Shown here: piece by piece, positions 18,712 through 27,968 of the stretch
Position numbering within the stretch: position 1 is the first letter of the stretch
Layout of the letters: the number at the start of each line of letters is the position of its first letter
Source of the DNA: Streptomyces aculeolatus
GTDB lineage: Bacteria > Actinomycetota > Actinomycetes > Streptomycetales > Streptomycetaceae
NCBI RefSeq assembly: GCF_020400605.1
Contig: NZ_JAINRD010000004.1
Span: 248,001-312,000 of the forward strand
Length of the DNA: 64,000 nt
Direction: 5' to 3'
Translations under genes and position numbers: made by a program
Notes under the pieces: generated by a model
Databases searched by the model: none
Told to the model about the DNA's origin: nothing
The model's input: the letters and a program-made list of their open reading frames with translations, nothing else

Positions 18712-20154
18712 TCAGGCTTCGGCCTTCTCCGGCTTCGACTCGTCCTCGGCCGCCTCGGTCTTCCCGGCGTCCGCGGACGCCGCGTCGGCCTCCCCGTCAG
18801 CCGTCTCCTCAGCGGAAGGCGTGACCGTCTCGGCGGTCTCGTCCTCGTCCGACAGGTCCACCGGCTCGCCGTTCGTGTCCTTGATCGTCGCGGACTCGAC
18901 CACGACCGCCAGGGCCTTGCCGCGGGCCACCTCGCCGACCAGGACCGGCACCTGGCCGCCCTCGACGACCGCCTGCGCGAACTGGTCCGGGCTCATGCCC
19001 GAGGACTGGGCGCGGCGCATCAGGTGCTCGGTCAGCTCTTCCTGGCCGACGTTCACCTGCTCCTTGCCCACCAGCTCGTCCAGGACGAACTGGGTGCGGA
19101 TGCCGCGCTCCGCCTGCTCCTTCAGCTCGGTCTCGAACTCCTCGGCGGTCTTCTCCTGGAGCTTCAGGTAGCCCTCCAGGTTCATGCCCATCTGGGCCAG
19201 CTGGTGGTTCTCCAGGTTGTGCCGGCGGGTGGAGATCTCCTCCTCCAGCAGCTTCTCCGGCACCGGGATCTCCACCAGGCCGAGCAGCTCGTCCAGCACC
19301 TTCTCCTGGGCCTGCTGCGCCTGGTCGTAGCGCTTCATCTGCTCCAGCCGCTTGCGGCTGTCCGCCCGCATCTCCTCCAGCGTGTCGAACTCGCTGGCCA
19401 TCTGGGCGAATTCGTCGTCCAGCTCCGGCAGCTCGCGCTCGGCGACCTGCGTGACCTCGACCTTGACCTGCGCCTCCTGGCCGGCCGCGGAGCCGCCCTT
19501 CAGCGCGGAGGCGAACGTCGCGGAGCCGCCGGCCTCCAGGCCGGTGACCGCCTCGTCGATGCCGTCGAGCAGCTCGCCGGAACCGATGGTGTACGTCACG
19601 CCGCTGGCGACGCCGTCGTCCAGCACCTCGCCGTCGACGCTGGCCTCCAGGTCGAGGGTGACGACGTCGCCCTCGGCCGCGGCCCGCTCCACCGGGGAGG
19701 TGGAGGCGAAGCGCTCGCGGAGCTGCTCGACCGACTTGTCGACGTCCTCGTCGGGCACCTCGATGGCGTCGACCTCGACGCTGATGCCGGAGTAGTCCGG
19801 GATCTCGAACTCGGGACGGATGTCGACCTCGGCGGTGAAGGTCAGCGTCTCGTTGTCCTTCAGCTCGGTGATGTCGACGTCGGGCCGGCCCAGGGGCTTG
19901 AGGTCGCCCTCGTTGACGGCGTCCTCGTAGAGCTTCGGCAGCGCGTCGTTGACGGCCTCCTCCAGGACGGCGCCGCGACCGAACCGCTGGTCGATGATGC
20001 GGGCCGGGATCTTGCCCTTGCGGAAGCCCGGCACGGTGACCTGCTGGTTGATCTTCTTGTACGCCGCGTCGAGGCTGGGCTTGAGCTCCTCGAAGGGCAC
20101 CTCGACAGTGAGCCGAACCCGGGTCGGGTTCAGGGTCTCCACGGCGCTCTTCAC
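18712..20154 (-). CDS. tig: Trigger factor (ribosome-associated chaperone)
   Basis: A 480-residue protein. The N-terminal ribosome-binding domain carries the signature GFRKGKIP (43-50). A FKBP-type peptidyl-prolyl isomerase domain follows (around 155-240), then the helical substrate-binding C-domain. The last 60 residues are a very acidic, Glu/Ala-rich tail. It binds nascent chains at the ribosome exit site. The start is GTG at 20154. Upstream on the same strand is tRNA-Pro, separated by its own terminator. Confidence 0.96.
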   Translation of the reverse strand: MKSAVETLNPTRVRLTVEVPFEELKPSLDAAYKKINQQVTVPGFRKGKIPARIIDQRFGRGAVLEEAVNDALPKLYEDAVNEGDLKPLGRPDVDITELKDNETLTFTAEVDIRPEFEIPDYSGISVEVDAIEVPDEDVDKSVEQLRERFASTSPVERAAAEGDVVTLDLEASVDGEVLDDGVASGVTYTIGSGELLDGIDEAVTGLEAGGSATFASALKGGSAAGQEAQVKVEVTQVAERELPELDDEFAQMASEFDTLEEMRADSRKRLEQMKRYDQAQQAQEKVLDELLGLVEIPVPEKLLEEEISTRRHNLENHQLAQMGMNLEGYLKLQEKTAEEFETELKEQAERGIRTQFVLDELVGKEQVNVGQEELTEHLMRRAQSSGMSPDQFAQAVVEGGQVPVLVGEVARGKALAVVVESATIKDTNGEPVDLSDEDETAETVTPSAEETADGEADAASADAGKTEAAEDESKPEKAEA

Positions 20155-20309
20155 GGTCGGTCTCCTTGGGATGGCGTCTGGGAAGTGCTGTACTTCTTCT
20201 GGACTTCTTGTGGCTGCGTCCCGCTTCCGGCAGAAGCGTGGAGCGGCCCGGTCCAGGCACGCAGGAACGCAGCTTGCATAGTACCGGTGCCGGGTCCGCT
20301 CCCCATAAA

Positions 20310-20332
20310 GGGACCTTCGCGCCGAAGGTCCC
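20310..20332 (-). terminator. tRNA-Pro terminator
   Basis: GGGACCTTC (20310-20318) and GAAGGTCCC (20324-20332) form a 9-bp stem with a 5-base loop. On the minus strand it is followed by TTTAT. It lies 8 bases past the end of tRNA-Pro. Confidence 0.8.
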
Positions 20333-20340
20333 TGCCGCGG

Positions 20341-20414
20341 TCGGGGTGGCCGGATTCGAACCGACGACCTTCCGCTCCCAAAGCGGACGCGCTACCAAGC
20401 TGCGCCACACCCCG
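20341..20414 (-). tRNA. tRNA-Pro (anticodon UGG)
   Basis: A 74-base cloverleaf. The acceptor stem is CGGGGTG with CACCCCG, plus discriminator A. The D-loop AGCTTGGTAGC and the T-arm GGTTCGAATCC are normal. The anticodon stem TCCGC/GCGGA encloses loop TTTGGGA, giving anticodon TGG. The 3' CCA is not encoded, so it is added after transcription. Confidence 0.97.
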
Positions 20415-20663
20415 CATGTGCGAGCAGTAGGGTACATGGCTGCAGAGCCGCGCCGCCGCCGATTACGTCCCTGGTGACGCCGTACGCGGCCGGTGCGCGC
20501 CCCGCGCCCCGTCCCGTGCCCGGATGCGCCCGCGGCCCGTACCCGGGATGCGGCGGTACGCGCGCGTGCACACACGGCCGGGCGCCCGAGGGCATAGCGG
20601 CGTGCGGGACGGGGGAGACAGCGGCTACGATGCAGGGCGTGCCACCCGTCACGGGTGGCGCCT

Positions 20664-20734
<71 letters not shown>

Positions 20735-20842
20735 CCGCGAGACGGCCGGGGTCCGGGCCGCGCCGCGTCCGTCGGGACGTGCGCAGGCCGGGGCCCCGGC
20801 CGTTGACGTGTGCGCGGCGGCCGGGTTCGCCCCGGAGGGCGG

Positions 20843-21037
20843 TCAGGTGCCGATGTCGCTGATGCTCTGGCTTATTTCGTCGAGGGCGTCCTGGATGTCC
20901 GGAGCGGCGCTGGTGGACGCCAGGAAGAAGCCGAAGAGCACCGCAACGATCGCCGGGCCCACCTTGATCGAGCCGCCACGGATCAGCACGACCAGGATGA
21001 TCCCCATCAGCAGCACCAATGACAGTGAGATAGCCAC
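20843..21037 (-). CDS. Small two-helix membrane protein
   Basis: A 64-residue protein. One hydrophobic segment is SLVLLMGIILVVLI, then RGGSIKVG, then a second segment (IVAVLFGFFLAST), and it ends with an amphipathic tail. I recognise the layout as a small conserved actinobacterial membrane protein of unknown function. The GTG at 21037 is chosen because AGGGG lies about ten bases upstream and it removes an upstream extension of unrelated composition. It may be phage-like or housekeeping; neighbours give no hint. Confidence 0.7.
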   Translation of the reverse strand: MAISLSLVLLMGIILVVLIRGGSIKVGPAIVAVLFGFFLASTSAAPDIQDALDEISQSISDIGT

Positions 21038-21660
21038 GCCCTGATCACCCCTAGGTTCTCGTTCACCCACCCAGGGCACCCGCCGCCCGCACACCCCGGT
21101 GGATCCATCGTGCCACCAAGAGGTGCACGGGGGTGCGTGGGATGCCCAACTGGCTGATATCTCGCGCCCCTTACACCGTTCTGCGCCCACGGCGCACGCG
21201 GAGCGCCGTACGCGGGGCGCCGTGCCGCCTCCGCGCCGGTGGCGCGCCCATGCGGTCCATCCCCGGCGGCGGGCCGGGGGAAACCGGAGCGGTGAATCCG
21301 AATTCCGTGATCCAGGGGCATGGATTTACGCAATGTGCAGTACGCGGACGGGTGTTCCCGGCCGCCGCATTTCCCCATTCGCAGCGCATCCATGCATGAC
21401 GAAACCAGCCGAAAGAAGATCGGTGGACACGCCGAAGTTTCGTACGTCTATGTCCGATTCATTCAGGACAAACCTGTCATACGATGATGCCCGCTGACCT
21501 CGCTGTCCTTCATCCCGGCACGGAAATTGCCGATATCGACTTCGAATTTACGGGCCCGACACTCGGGCGCTATGGTGCCGACGATGTTCCGATCCCCCCT
21601 CGACCCCAACCCGCCGGTGCGGTTCCGGGTTCCGCCGCCGGACTCGTACCTGGAGGCTTC
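21038..21660. other. Gene-free spacer, unusually AT-rich in its right half
   Basis: No convincing gene. From about 21290 to 21560 the base composition is much richer in A and T than elsewhere in the window. A TATGGT hexamer near 21570, on the plus strand, may be the -10 box of the acyltransferase gene, but I see no clear -35 partner. Short open frames here have no ribosome sites. Confidence 0.4.
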
Positions 21661-22797
21661 GTGACCCACCCGCCGCAGACCGCGGCTCGTCCGGCCGGCG
21701 ACTCCGGCAAGCCGAAGACCCGCGACCCCTTCTTCGACAACGCAAAATACCTGGCCATCGTGCTGGTCGCACTCGGTCACGCATGGGAGCCGCTGCGCGA
21801 CGACAGCCGCGCCGCGTCCGCGCTCTACATGCTCGTCTACTCCTTCCACATGCCGGCGTTCATCCTCGTCTCCGGCTACATGTCGCGCTCGTTCGACCTC
21901 GGTCGGCCCGGGCGCGTGCAGCGGCTGGTCACCGGCGTGCTCGTGCCGTACGTGATCTTCGAGACCGCGTACACGTTCTTCAACCGCTGGGCCGGCGACG
22001 TCCCCGGCTACCGGATCAGCATCCTCGATCCGTGGTACCTGACGTGGTTCCTCATCGCGCTGTTCGTCTGGCGGATGACGACGCCGCTGTGGAAGGCGGT
22101 GCGCTGGCCGGTCCCGCTGGCCCTGGTCATCGCCATCGCCGCGTCCATGAGCGACACCGTCGGCAACGACCTCGACCTGCAGCGCGTGCTGCAGTTCATG
22201 CCGTTCTTCGTACTCGGTCTGATGCTCAAGCCGGAGCACTTCGACCTGGTGCGCAGGCGCGAGGTGCGGCTGCTGTCCGTGCCCGTGGGCCTGATGGCCG
22301 CGGTCGTCGCGTACTGGGCCGTGCCGCGGATGAACGCCGGCTGGTTCTACCACCGCGACTCCGCGCAGGAGTTGGGCGCGCCCATCTGGGCCGGGCCGGT
22401 GATGACGTTCGCGATGTTCGGCTGCGCGCTGGTACTCACGGTGTGCTTCCTGGCCTGGGTGCCGCGGCGCACGATGTGGTTCACGGTGCTGGGCGCAGGC
22501 ACGCTGTACGGCTACCTGCTGCACGGGTTCCTCGCCAAGGGCTCGCGCTTCTGGGGCTGGTACGACAACGACTTCGCGCACACCCCGCTGGGCGCCCTCG
22601 CCGTCACGGCGATCGCGGCCGCGATCGTCACGGTGCTCTGCACCCCGCCGGTGCGGCGGATGTTCCGGTGGGCGATGGAGCCGAAGATGAACTGGCTGTT
22701 CAAGTCCGACCCCGGCGACGGCCGCGGCAGCCCGCCGCGCACGCAGCCGGCGGCGGAGCACGCCCCCGAGCGGGAGCGGGCGACCGCCGCCCGCTGA
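21661..22797 (+). CDS. Membrane acyltransferase (acyltransferase 3 family)
   Basis: A 378-residue protein with about ten membrane helices. The N-terminal block RDPFFDNAKYLAIVLVALGHAWEPL carries the conserved His of acyltransferase-3 proteins, followed by FHMPAFILVSGYMSR. Relatives O-acetylate extracellular sugars or other surface molecules; the closest group by pattern is the fucose 4-O-acetylase-like one. The substrate is not predictable. GTG at 21661 is chosen because GGAGG lies five bases upstream; a 59-residue upstream extension has poor composition. Helices are followed by a charged Pro/Arg/Glu tail. Confidence 0.88.
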   Translation: MTHPPQTAARPAGDSGKPKTRDPFFDNAKYLAIVLVALGHAWEPLRDDSRAASALYMLVYSFHMPAFILVSGYMSRSFDLGRPGRVQRLVTGVLVPYVIFETAYTFFNRWAGDVPGYRISILDPWYLTWFLIALFVWRMTTPLWKAVRWPVPLALVIAIAASMSDTVGNDLDLQRVLQFMPFFVLGLMLKPEHFDLVRRREVRLLSVPVGLMAAVVAYWAVPRMNAGWFYHRDSAQELGAPIWAGPVMTFAMFGCALVLTVCFLAWVPRRTMWFTVLGAGTLYGYLLHGFLAKGSRFWGWYDNDFAHTPLGALAVTAIAAAIVTVLCTPPVRRMFRWAMEPKMNWLFKSDPGDGRGSPPRTQPAAEHAPERERATAAR

Positions 22798-22812
22798 GTC
22801 CCGTACGGCACC

Positions 22813-22852
22813 GGCCCGGGCCGTCCCTCCGCACTGAGGGGCGGCCCGGGCC
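22813..22852 (+). terminator. Acyltransferase gene terminator
   Basis: A 16-bp stem with one G-U pair: 22813-22828 (starting GGCCCGGGCC) pairs with 22837-22852 around an 8-base loop. It begins 16 bases after the stop codon. Confidence 0.75.
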
Positions 22853-22963
22853 GCTCGCGTTCCCGTACGCGCCCGCAGGCCGCCCCGCACGGCCCGGGCA
22901 CCGGTCGGTCCACCCGGGCCGTACGGCCCGCACGGCCCGCGCACGGCCCGCCGGCAGCGCCCG

Positions 22964-25576
22964 TCAGCCCGCCGGCTCCGTCCGCCGCAGCGCCGCGCGC
23001 GCCGGCAGCACGGTGCCCAGCAGCCCCAGCCCCACGGCCCCCAGGCCGAACGCCGCGACCGTCAGCGGCGGCAGGTACGGATCCCCGCCGGTGATCCCGC
23101 GGACCATCGGCACCAGCGTCGCCGCCGCGATCGCCCCGCCCAGCACCAGGCCGGCGACCCCGACGAGGAGCCCCTCCCAGCGGATCATGCCCAGCACCTG
23201 GCGGCGGGTGGAGCCGATCAGCCGCAGCATCCCCAGCTCGCGGCGGCGGTCGAGCACCGTCATGACGAGGGTGTTGACCGCGGCGATCGCGGCGAAGCCG
23301 CCGAGCACGCCGGCCATCGTGAAGTTCGCCCAGCGGTTGAGGCTGCGGTCGACGTCCTGCTGCTGCGCGTAGCCGGCCGCGTCGGTCACCGCGGTGCCGG
23401 CGCCGCCCAGGGCACCGAGGCCCTCGGCGCCGGCGCCGCTGACCAGCAGGTCCGTGTCGTACGCCGCGGTGACGTGCCCCGCCAGCGCCGCGCGGTCCAG
23501 CGTCACCTGCGCGAGCCCGAGGCCGCGCCCGTACGTGGCCGCCACCTCGGCCTTCACCGGCGTGCCGTCCGGCAGTCGCAGCTCGACGCGCTCGCCGACG
23601 CCCACGCCCGCGGAGCGGGCCAGGTTCTCGTCGAGCGCCACCGTGCCGGGCTCGTGCAGCCGGTCGAGGGCGCCGTCGCGGACGTCGAGGTCCTGGACGC
23701 GGGCGAGCCCGCCGCCGGAGACGCCCTGCGCCGTCGCGCCCTGGAGCCACCGGTCGCCCCCGCCGCCGACGGGCACCAGCACCTGCGTGCGCAGCACCCC
23801 CACCGCCGCGTCCACCCCCGGCTGCCGCGCCGCGCGCTCGGCGGCGTCGGCGGGCAGCCCGCCGGGGTGGGTGACGACGTGGTCGGCGGTGACGCCGTCG
23901 CGCTGCTGGGTCGCGGTGGCGCGGTCCTCGCTGGTGTGCATGAAGACCAGCACCGACGCGAACGCCGTCGCCAGCACGATCGGCGTGATCGCGGAGGCCA
24001 GCCTGCGGGCGTTCGTACGGGAGTTGGCGGCGGCCAGCTCCGCGCTGGCGTCGCCGGCGCGCAGCGGCAGCCCGAACAGCCCGGCGGCCAGCCGTGCGAT
24101 GAGCGGCCCGAGCAGGGCGACGGCCAGCATGAACAGCATCACGACGCCGAGCGCCGCCTCCGCCGCGTCGTCCCCCGCGGAGCGCGCGGCGACGCCGCTG
24201 AGCACGGCGCCGCCGACGGCGGCGCCGACGCCGAGGACGGTGCGCACGATCCCGGGGCGCAGCCGCTCCACGGACGCCTCGGTGAGCGCCTGGCCCGGCT
24301 TGGTCTTCGCGGGCCTGCGGGAGGCGGCCCAGCCGGCGACCAGCGCGCTGAGCAGCGCGGTGCCCACGGCGGAGGCGAGCGGGATGGCGGAGATGTGCAG
24401 GTCGAGGGCGGCGGGTACCGCGTCGCGGTCCTTGAGCTGGCCGAACCACCAGGAGGCGAGCCCGATGCCGGGCAGCAGGCCGGCGAGCCCGGCGACCGGC
24501 GCGACGAGCAGCGCCTCGGCGGCCACGGAGCGGCGGATCTGCCGCGGCGTCGCGCCGATGGCCCGGAGCAGGGCGAACTCGCGCTTGCGCTGCGCGACGG
24601 AGAGGGCGACGGTGCCGGCGGCGGTGAAGACCGCGACGGTGGCGGCGATGCCGCCGAACGAGCCGCCGAGCCCGGTCAGCAGCTCCTCGGCCGCCGCGAC
24701 CCCGGGGTCCTCGACGCCGCCGCGCCCGTCCCCGGTGTGCACCTCGGCCCGCTCCCCCACCGCGCCGCGCACGGCGTCGGCGAGCTGCCCGGCGCCGACG
24801 CCCTCGGCGGGCAGCACGGCGACGGCGTCGAACCGCCCCGGGTGCCCGGCCGCGCGGGCGGCGGCGTCGTCGGCGAGATAGGCGCCGCCTGCGCCTCCGC
24901 CCGCGGCGGGCGGGTCCGCCGCCGGGGCCGCGAGGCCGGAGACGCGGAACTCGCGCTCCCCGGCGGGCAGTACGAGGGTGACCGTGTCGCCCACGTCCGC
25001 GCCCGCGGCCCGGGCGGTGGCCCGGTCGAGGACCACCTCGTCCGGCCCCGGCGCCGAGCCCGCGGTGAGCGCCGCGCCGGTGAAGGCGTGCGAGCCCCAG
25101 CCCTGCGCCGTGAGCGCGGCGCCCTCCGGCCCGCCCTCCGCCGCCAGCCGGGTCGGGAACGTGACGTCCGGGACCGCCGCCCCGACGCCCTGGGCCGCCG
25201 CGACGCGCTCCACCAGGTCCGCCTTGACCCTGGCCCGGTCCGGCACCTGCTCCGAGGCGTCGTACGCACCGTCTCCGCTGCCCACGGTCATGTGCGCGCG
25301 CTGGTCCGCCGCGACGACGACCGGCGCGCCCGCGTACCGCTCGGGCGGCACCGAGGCCCGTACGCCGGTCTCCAGCAGGATGCCGCACGCCGACACGATC
25401 AGCGCCGCCATCATCAGCGCGACGAACGTGCCGGCGAAGCCGCCCGGCCGGAACCGGAGCGCGGCCCGCGCGAGCCCGTTCGTACGCGCCCGCACCCCCG
25501 CCCGCGGCAGCCCGCCGCCGGCCCCGGCCGCGCCGTTCGGGCCGGCCGTGCCGTTCGGGCCGTGCACAGCGCTCAT
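22964..25576 (-). CDS. ABC transporter permease with two FtsX domains
   Basis: An 870-residue permease with about ten membrane helices. An N-terminal signal-anchor helix (GTFVALMMAALIVSACGILL) leads into a large extracellular domain. Two FtsX modules follow, the first containing FALLRAIGATPRQIRRSV and the second RELGMLRLIGSTRRQVLGMI. This is the usual architecture of MacB/FtsX-like exporters for peptides, lipids or antibiotics in actinobacteria. The ATG at 25576 overlaps the stop of the ATPase gene as ATGA, so the pair is translationally coupled. The exported molecule is unknown. Confidence 0.93.
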   Translation of the reverse strand: MSAVHGPNGTAGPNGAAGAGGGLPRAGVRARTNGLARAALRFRPGGFAGTFVALMMAALIVSACGILLETGVRASVPPERYAGAPVVVAADQRAHMTVGSGDGAYDASEQVPDRARVKADLVERVAAAQGVGAAVPDVTFPTRLAAEGGPEGAALTAQGWGSHAFTGAALTAGSAPGPDEVVLDRATARAAGADVGDTVTLVLPAGEREFRVSGLAAPAADPPAAGGGAGGAYLADDAAARAAGHPGRFDAVAVLPAEGVGAGQLADAVRGAVGERAEVHTGDGRGGVEDPGVAAAEELLTGLGGSFGGIAATVAVFTAAGTVALSVAQRKREFALLRAIGATPRQIRRSVAAEALLVAPVAGLAGLLPGIGLASWWFGQLKDRDAVPAALDLHISAIPLASAVGTALLSALVAGWAASRRPAKTKPGQALTEASVERLRPGIVRTVLGVGAAVGGAVLSGVAARSAGDDAAEAALGVVMLFMLAVALLGPLIARLAAGLFGLPLRAGDASAELAAANSRTNARRLASAITPIVLATAFASVLVFMHTSEDRATATQQRDGVTADHVVTHPGGLPADAAERAARQPGVDAAVGVLRTQVLVPVGGGGDRWLQGATAQGVSGGGLARVQDLDVRDGALDRLHEPGTVALDENLARSAGVGVGERVELRLPDGTPVKAEVAATYGRGLGLAQVTLDRAALAGHVTAAYDTDLLVSGAGAEGLGALGGAGTAVTDAAGYAQQQDVDRSLNRWANFTMAGVLGGFAAIAAVNTLVMTVLDRRRELGMLRLIGSTRRQVLGMIRWEGLLVGVAGLVLGGAIAAATLVPMVRGITGGDPYLPPLTVAAFGLGAVGLGLLGTVLPARAALRRTEPAG

Positions 25577-26382
25577 GCCGCGTGCTCCGCGGTGCGGCTC
25601 GCGCCGCGCGGGTCCAGCGTCGTCATCCGGGCCGCGACCTGCTCGGCCGTCGGCCGCCGCAGGCTGCCCGCGAGGGCGCCGTCCGCGAGGAACAGCGCGA
25701 CGTCCGCGTACGACGCGGCGACCGGGTCGTGGGTGACCATGACCACCGTGGCCCCCAGCGAGTCGACCGCGTGCCGCAGCAGGGCCAGGATCTCCGCCGC
25801 CGTACGCGTATCCAGCGCCCCCGTCGGCTCGTCCGCGAAGATCACGTCCGGCCTGGTGACCAGCGCGCGGGCGATCGCCACGCGCTGCTGCTGGCCGCCG
25901 GACAGCTCCGCGGGGCGGCGCTTGCCGTGCGCCGCGAGGCCGACCTGCGTCAGCACCTCGGCCGCCCGCGCGTGGTCCGCGCGCAGCCCGGCGAGCCGCA
26001 TGGGCAGCAGGATGTTCTGCGAAACGGTCAGCGACGGCAGCAGGTTGAACGCCTGGAAGACGAACCCGAGGCGGCTGCGGCGCAGTTCGGTGAGCTTGTT
26101 CTCGCCGAGCCGCGTCAGCTCCGTACCGCCGAGGAGCACCGAGCCCGCGGTGGGCTTGTCGAGCCCGGCGGCGCACTGCAGGAGCGTGGACTTGCCGGAG
26201 CCCGAGGGGCCCATGACGGCGGTGAACGTGCCCCGCGGGAGGGCGAGGTCGATGCCGCGCAGCGCGTGGACGGCGCCGGCGCCGCGGCCGTAGCGCCGCT
26301 GTACGCCGCGTAGTTCGACGGCGTGGCCGGGGGCGGCGGGCGCCCCGTGGTCCTGCCGGTCTCCCCTGCTCCGCAGCCGCAT
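25573..26382 (-). CDS. ABC transporter ATPase (MacB/LolD type)
   Basis: A 269-residue ATPase. Walker A is GPSGSGKST, the Q-loop is VFQAFNLLPSLTV, the signature is LSGGQQQR, Walker B is VIFADEPTGALD, and the switch His is in VMVTHDP. The sequence after FVFQAFNLLP is typical of the MacB/LolD subfamily that works with FtsX-type permeases. It powers the adjoining permease. The ATG at 26382 is the first in frame; there are about 20 residues before the conserved fold. Confidence 0.95.
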   Translation of the reverse strand: MRLRSRGDRQDHGAPAAPGHAVELRGVQRRYGRGAGAVHALRGIDLALPRGTFTAVMGPSGSGKSTLLQCAAGLDKPTAGSVLLGGTELTRLGENKLTELRRSRLGFVFQAFNLLPSLTVSQNILLPMRLAGLRADHARAAEVLTQVGLAAHGKRRPAELSGGQQQRVAIARALVTRPDVIFADEPTGALDTRTAAEILALLRHAVDSLGATVVMVTHDPVAASYADVALFLADGALAGSLRRPTAEQVAARMTTLDPRGASRTAEHAA

Positions 26383-26686
26383 GTCGTCCGCCCTTCGTCC
26401 TCGCCGTGCACGGTGGTGGTGACGGGGGCCGCTGCCCCGCCCGTCGTGTCTTCGACGCTACGGAGCCGGGCGGGCCCCGGCCATGGCGGCTACCGGCGGA
26501 CGCGGGGTGGGGTTAACCCCAGGTGGCGAGGGGGGAGGGCCGCTGACGGCCGCGGGGGGAGCGCGGAAAGATCGCCGCAGGACGTTAGTTGTCAGGGCAA
26601 CAATGAGGTAAAGTAAGTAAAGGGCTCAGGTCCCGGAACGGCCGTCCCCACGACCCCGGGAGGAACCCATCGGACACGAAGACACC

Positions 26687-27889
26687 TTGATTGCCATGGG
26701 CGGTGCCTTCATGGCCGCCGCCATCCTCGCCCGTGCAGGCAGCCGCATCGGGCTGCCCACCATCCCGCTCTTCATCCTCGCCGGCATCCTGCTCGGCCCG
26801 AACACGCCCGGCATCGTGCTGGTCAAAGATCCGCACGACCTCGAGATGCTCACCGCTCTGGGCCTCGTCCTGCTGCTGTTCTACCTCGGCCTCGAATTCC
26901 ACATGGACGACCTGAAGTCGGGTGGTCGCCGCATGGCCGTGGCGGGCGGCATCTATCTGGCCCTCAACGTCGGCGCGGGGCTCGGCTTCGGCTTCGCACT
27001 CGGCTGGGGCACCTCCGAGGCGCTGGTGCTGGCCGGTGTGCTCGGCATCTCCTCGTCCGCGATCGTCACGAAGATCCTCGTGGATCTGAACCGGATCGGG
27101 AACGGCGAGACCAAACCCATCCTCGGCATCATCGTGATCGAGGACATCTTCCTCGCCATCTACCTGGCCGTGCTGCAACCCGTGCTCTCCGGCGCCGAAG
27201 GCCCCGGCGAAGCAGCTCTGCAGGCCGGTAAGGCGATGGCGTTCCTGCTGGTCCTGGCGACCGTCGCGCGCTTCGGCACCAAAGTCATCGGCAGGCTCTT
27301 CGACACCCGCGACAACGAACTGCTCGTCATCTCCTTCCTCGGCGCCGCGGTGCTGGTCGCGGGGATCTCGGAGTGGTTCGGGGTGGCGGACGCCATCGGC
27401 GCCTTCATGGTCGGCCTGATGCTGGGCAGTACGACGTCCGCGGAGCGGATCCGTACCCTCGTGCATCCCCTGCGGGACGCCTTCGGCGCCATCTTCTTCT
27501 TCGGCTTCGGGCTCTCGATCGACCCGGGCGACCTGCCCTCGGTCGCGGCCCCGGTGGCCCTCGCGGTGCTGCTGACGATCGTGATGAACGTGGTCGCGGG
27601 CCTCGCCGCCGCGAAGCTGTACGGCTTCGGGGCACGGCCCGCCTCGAACATCGCGCTGACGCTGCTGGCCCGCGGCGAGTTCGCGCTGATCCTCGCCACG
27701 ATGGCGGCCACGGCCGGGCTCGACCGGCGGCTGTCGCCGTTCATCGCGGGGTACGTGCTGGTGCTCGCCGTGCTCGCGCCGCTGGCGGCCGGCCGGTCGC
27801 ACTGGCTGGCCCGCATCCTGCCCGGGGGCAAACCCCCCGGGGACGGGGCGGCACTGGAACCGACGCCGGAGACGGCCGGGGCCAAGTGA
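26687..27889 (+). CDS. CPA2-family cation/proton antiporter
   Basis: A 400-residue integral membrane protein with 12 or so helices and no C-terminal TrkA domain. Family patterns include GLPTIPLFILAGILLGP near the N-terminus, LGISSSAIVTKIL, VIEDIFLAIYLA and LLARGEFALILA. It probably exchanges Na+ or K+ for protons. TTG at 26687 is the first standard start, but it has no ribosome site. The strong GGGAGGA at 26658-26664 is placed for an in-frame ATC codon at 26669, which would add six residues (see findings). The promoter region is A-rich with TTGTCA at 26589-26594. Confidence 0.88.
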   Translation: MIAMGGAFMAAAILARAGSRIGLPTIPLFILAGILLGPNTPGIVLVKDPHDLEMLTALGLVLLLFYLGLEFHMDDLKSGGRRMAVAGGIYLALNVGAGLGFGFALGWGTSEALVLAGVLGISSSAIVTKILVDLNRIGNGETKPILGIIVIEDIFLAIYLAVLQPVLSGAEGPGEAALQAGKAMAFLLVLATVARFGTKVIGRLFDTRDNELLVISFLGAAVLVAGISEWFGVADAIGAFMVGLMLGSTTSAERIRTLVHPLRDAFGAIFFFGFGLSIDPGDLPSVAAPVALAVLLTIVMNVVAGLAAAKLYGFGARPASNIALTLLARGEFALILATMAATAGLDRRLSPFIAGYVLVLAVLAPLAAGRSHWLARILPGGKPPGDGAALEPTPETAGAK

Positions 27890-27895
27890 CCGCGA

Positions 27896-27942
27896 GGACC
27901 GGGGCGTACGCGCGCGACGGCGACGCGCGAGCGCCCCGGTCC
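27896..27942. terminator. Hairpin between convergent antiporter and phosphatase genes
   Basis: GGACCGGGGCG (27896-27906) pairs perfectly with CGCCCCGGTCC (27932-27942). An inner CGCGC/GCGCG pairing lengthens the stem. It sits between convergent stop codons. Confidence 0.7.
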
Positions 27943-27968
27943 CGGCACGTCCGCCCGTCCCGTACGCC

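Noticed and set aside
20786..20802. GGCCGGGGCCCCGGCC palindrome after tRNA-Gly as a terminator.
   Set aside because: Self-complementary without a loop and not followed by a U-tract; mentioned only with the tRNA.
25577..26176. A 200-residue N-terminal extension of the ABC permease overlapping the ATPase gene.
   Set aside because: It is the alternative frame of the ATPase gene; the ATGA overlap gives a natural start at 25576.
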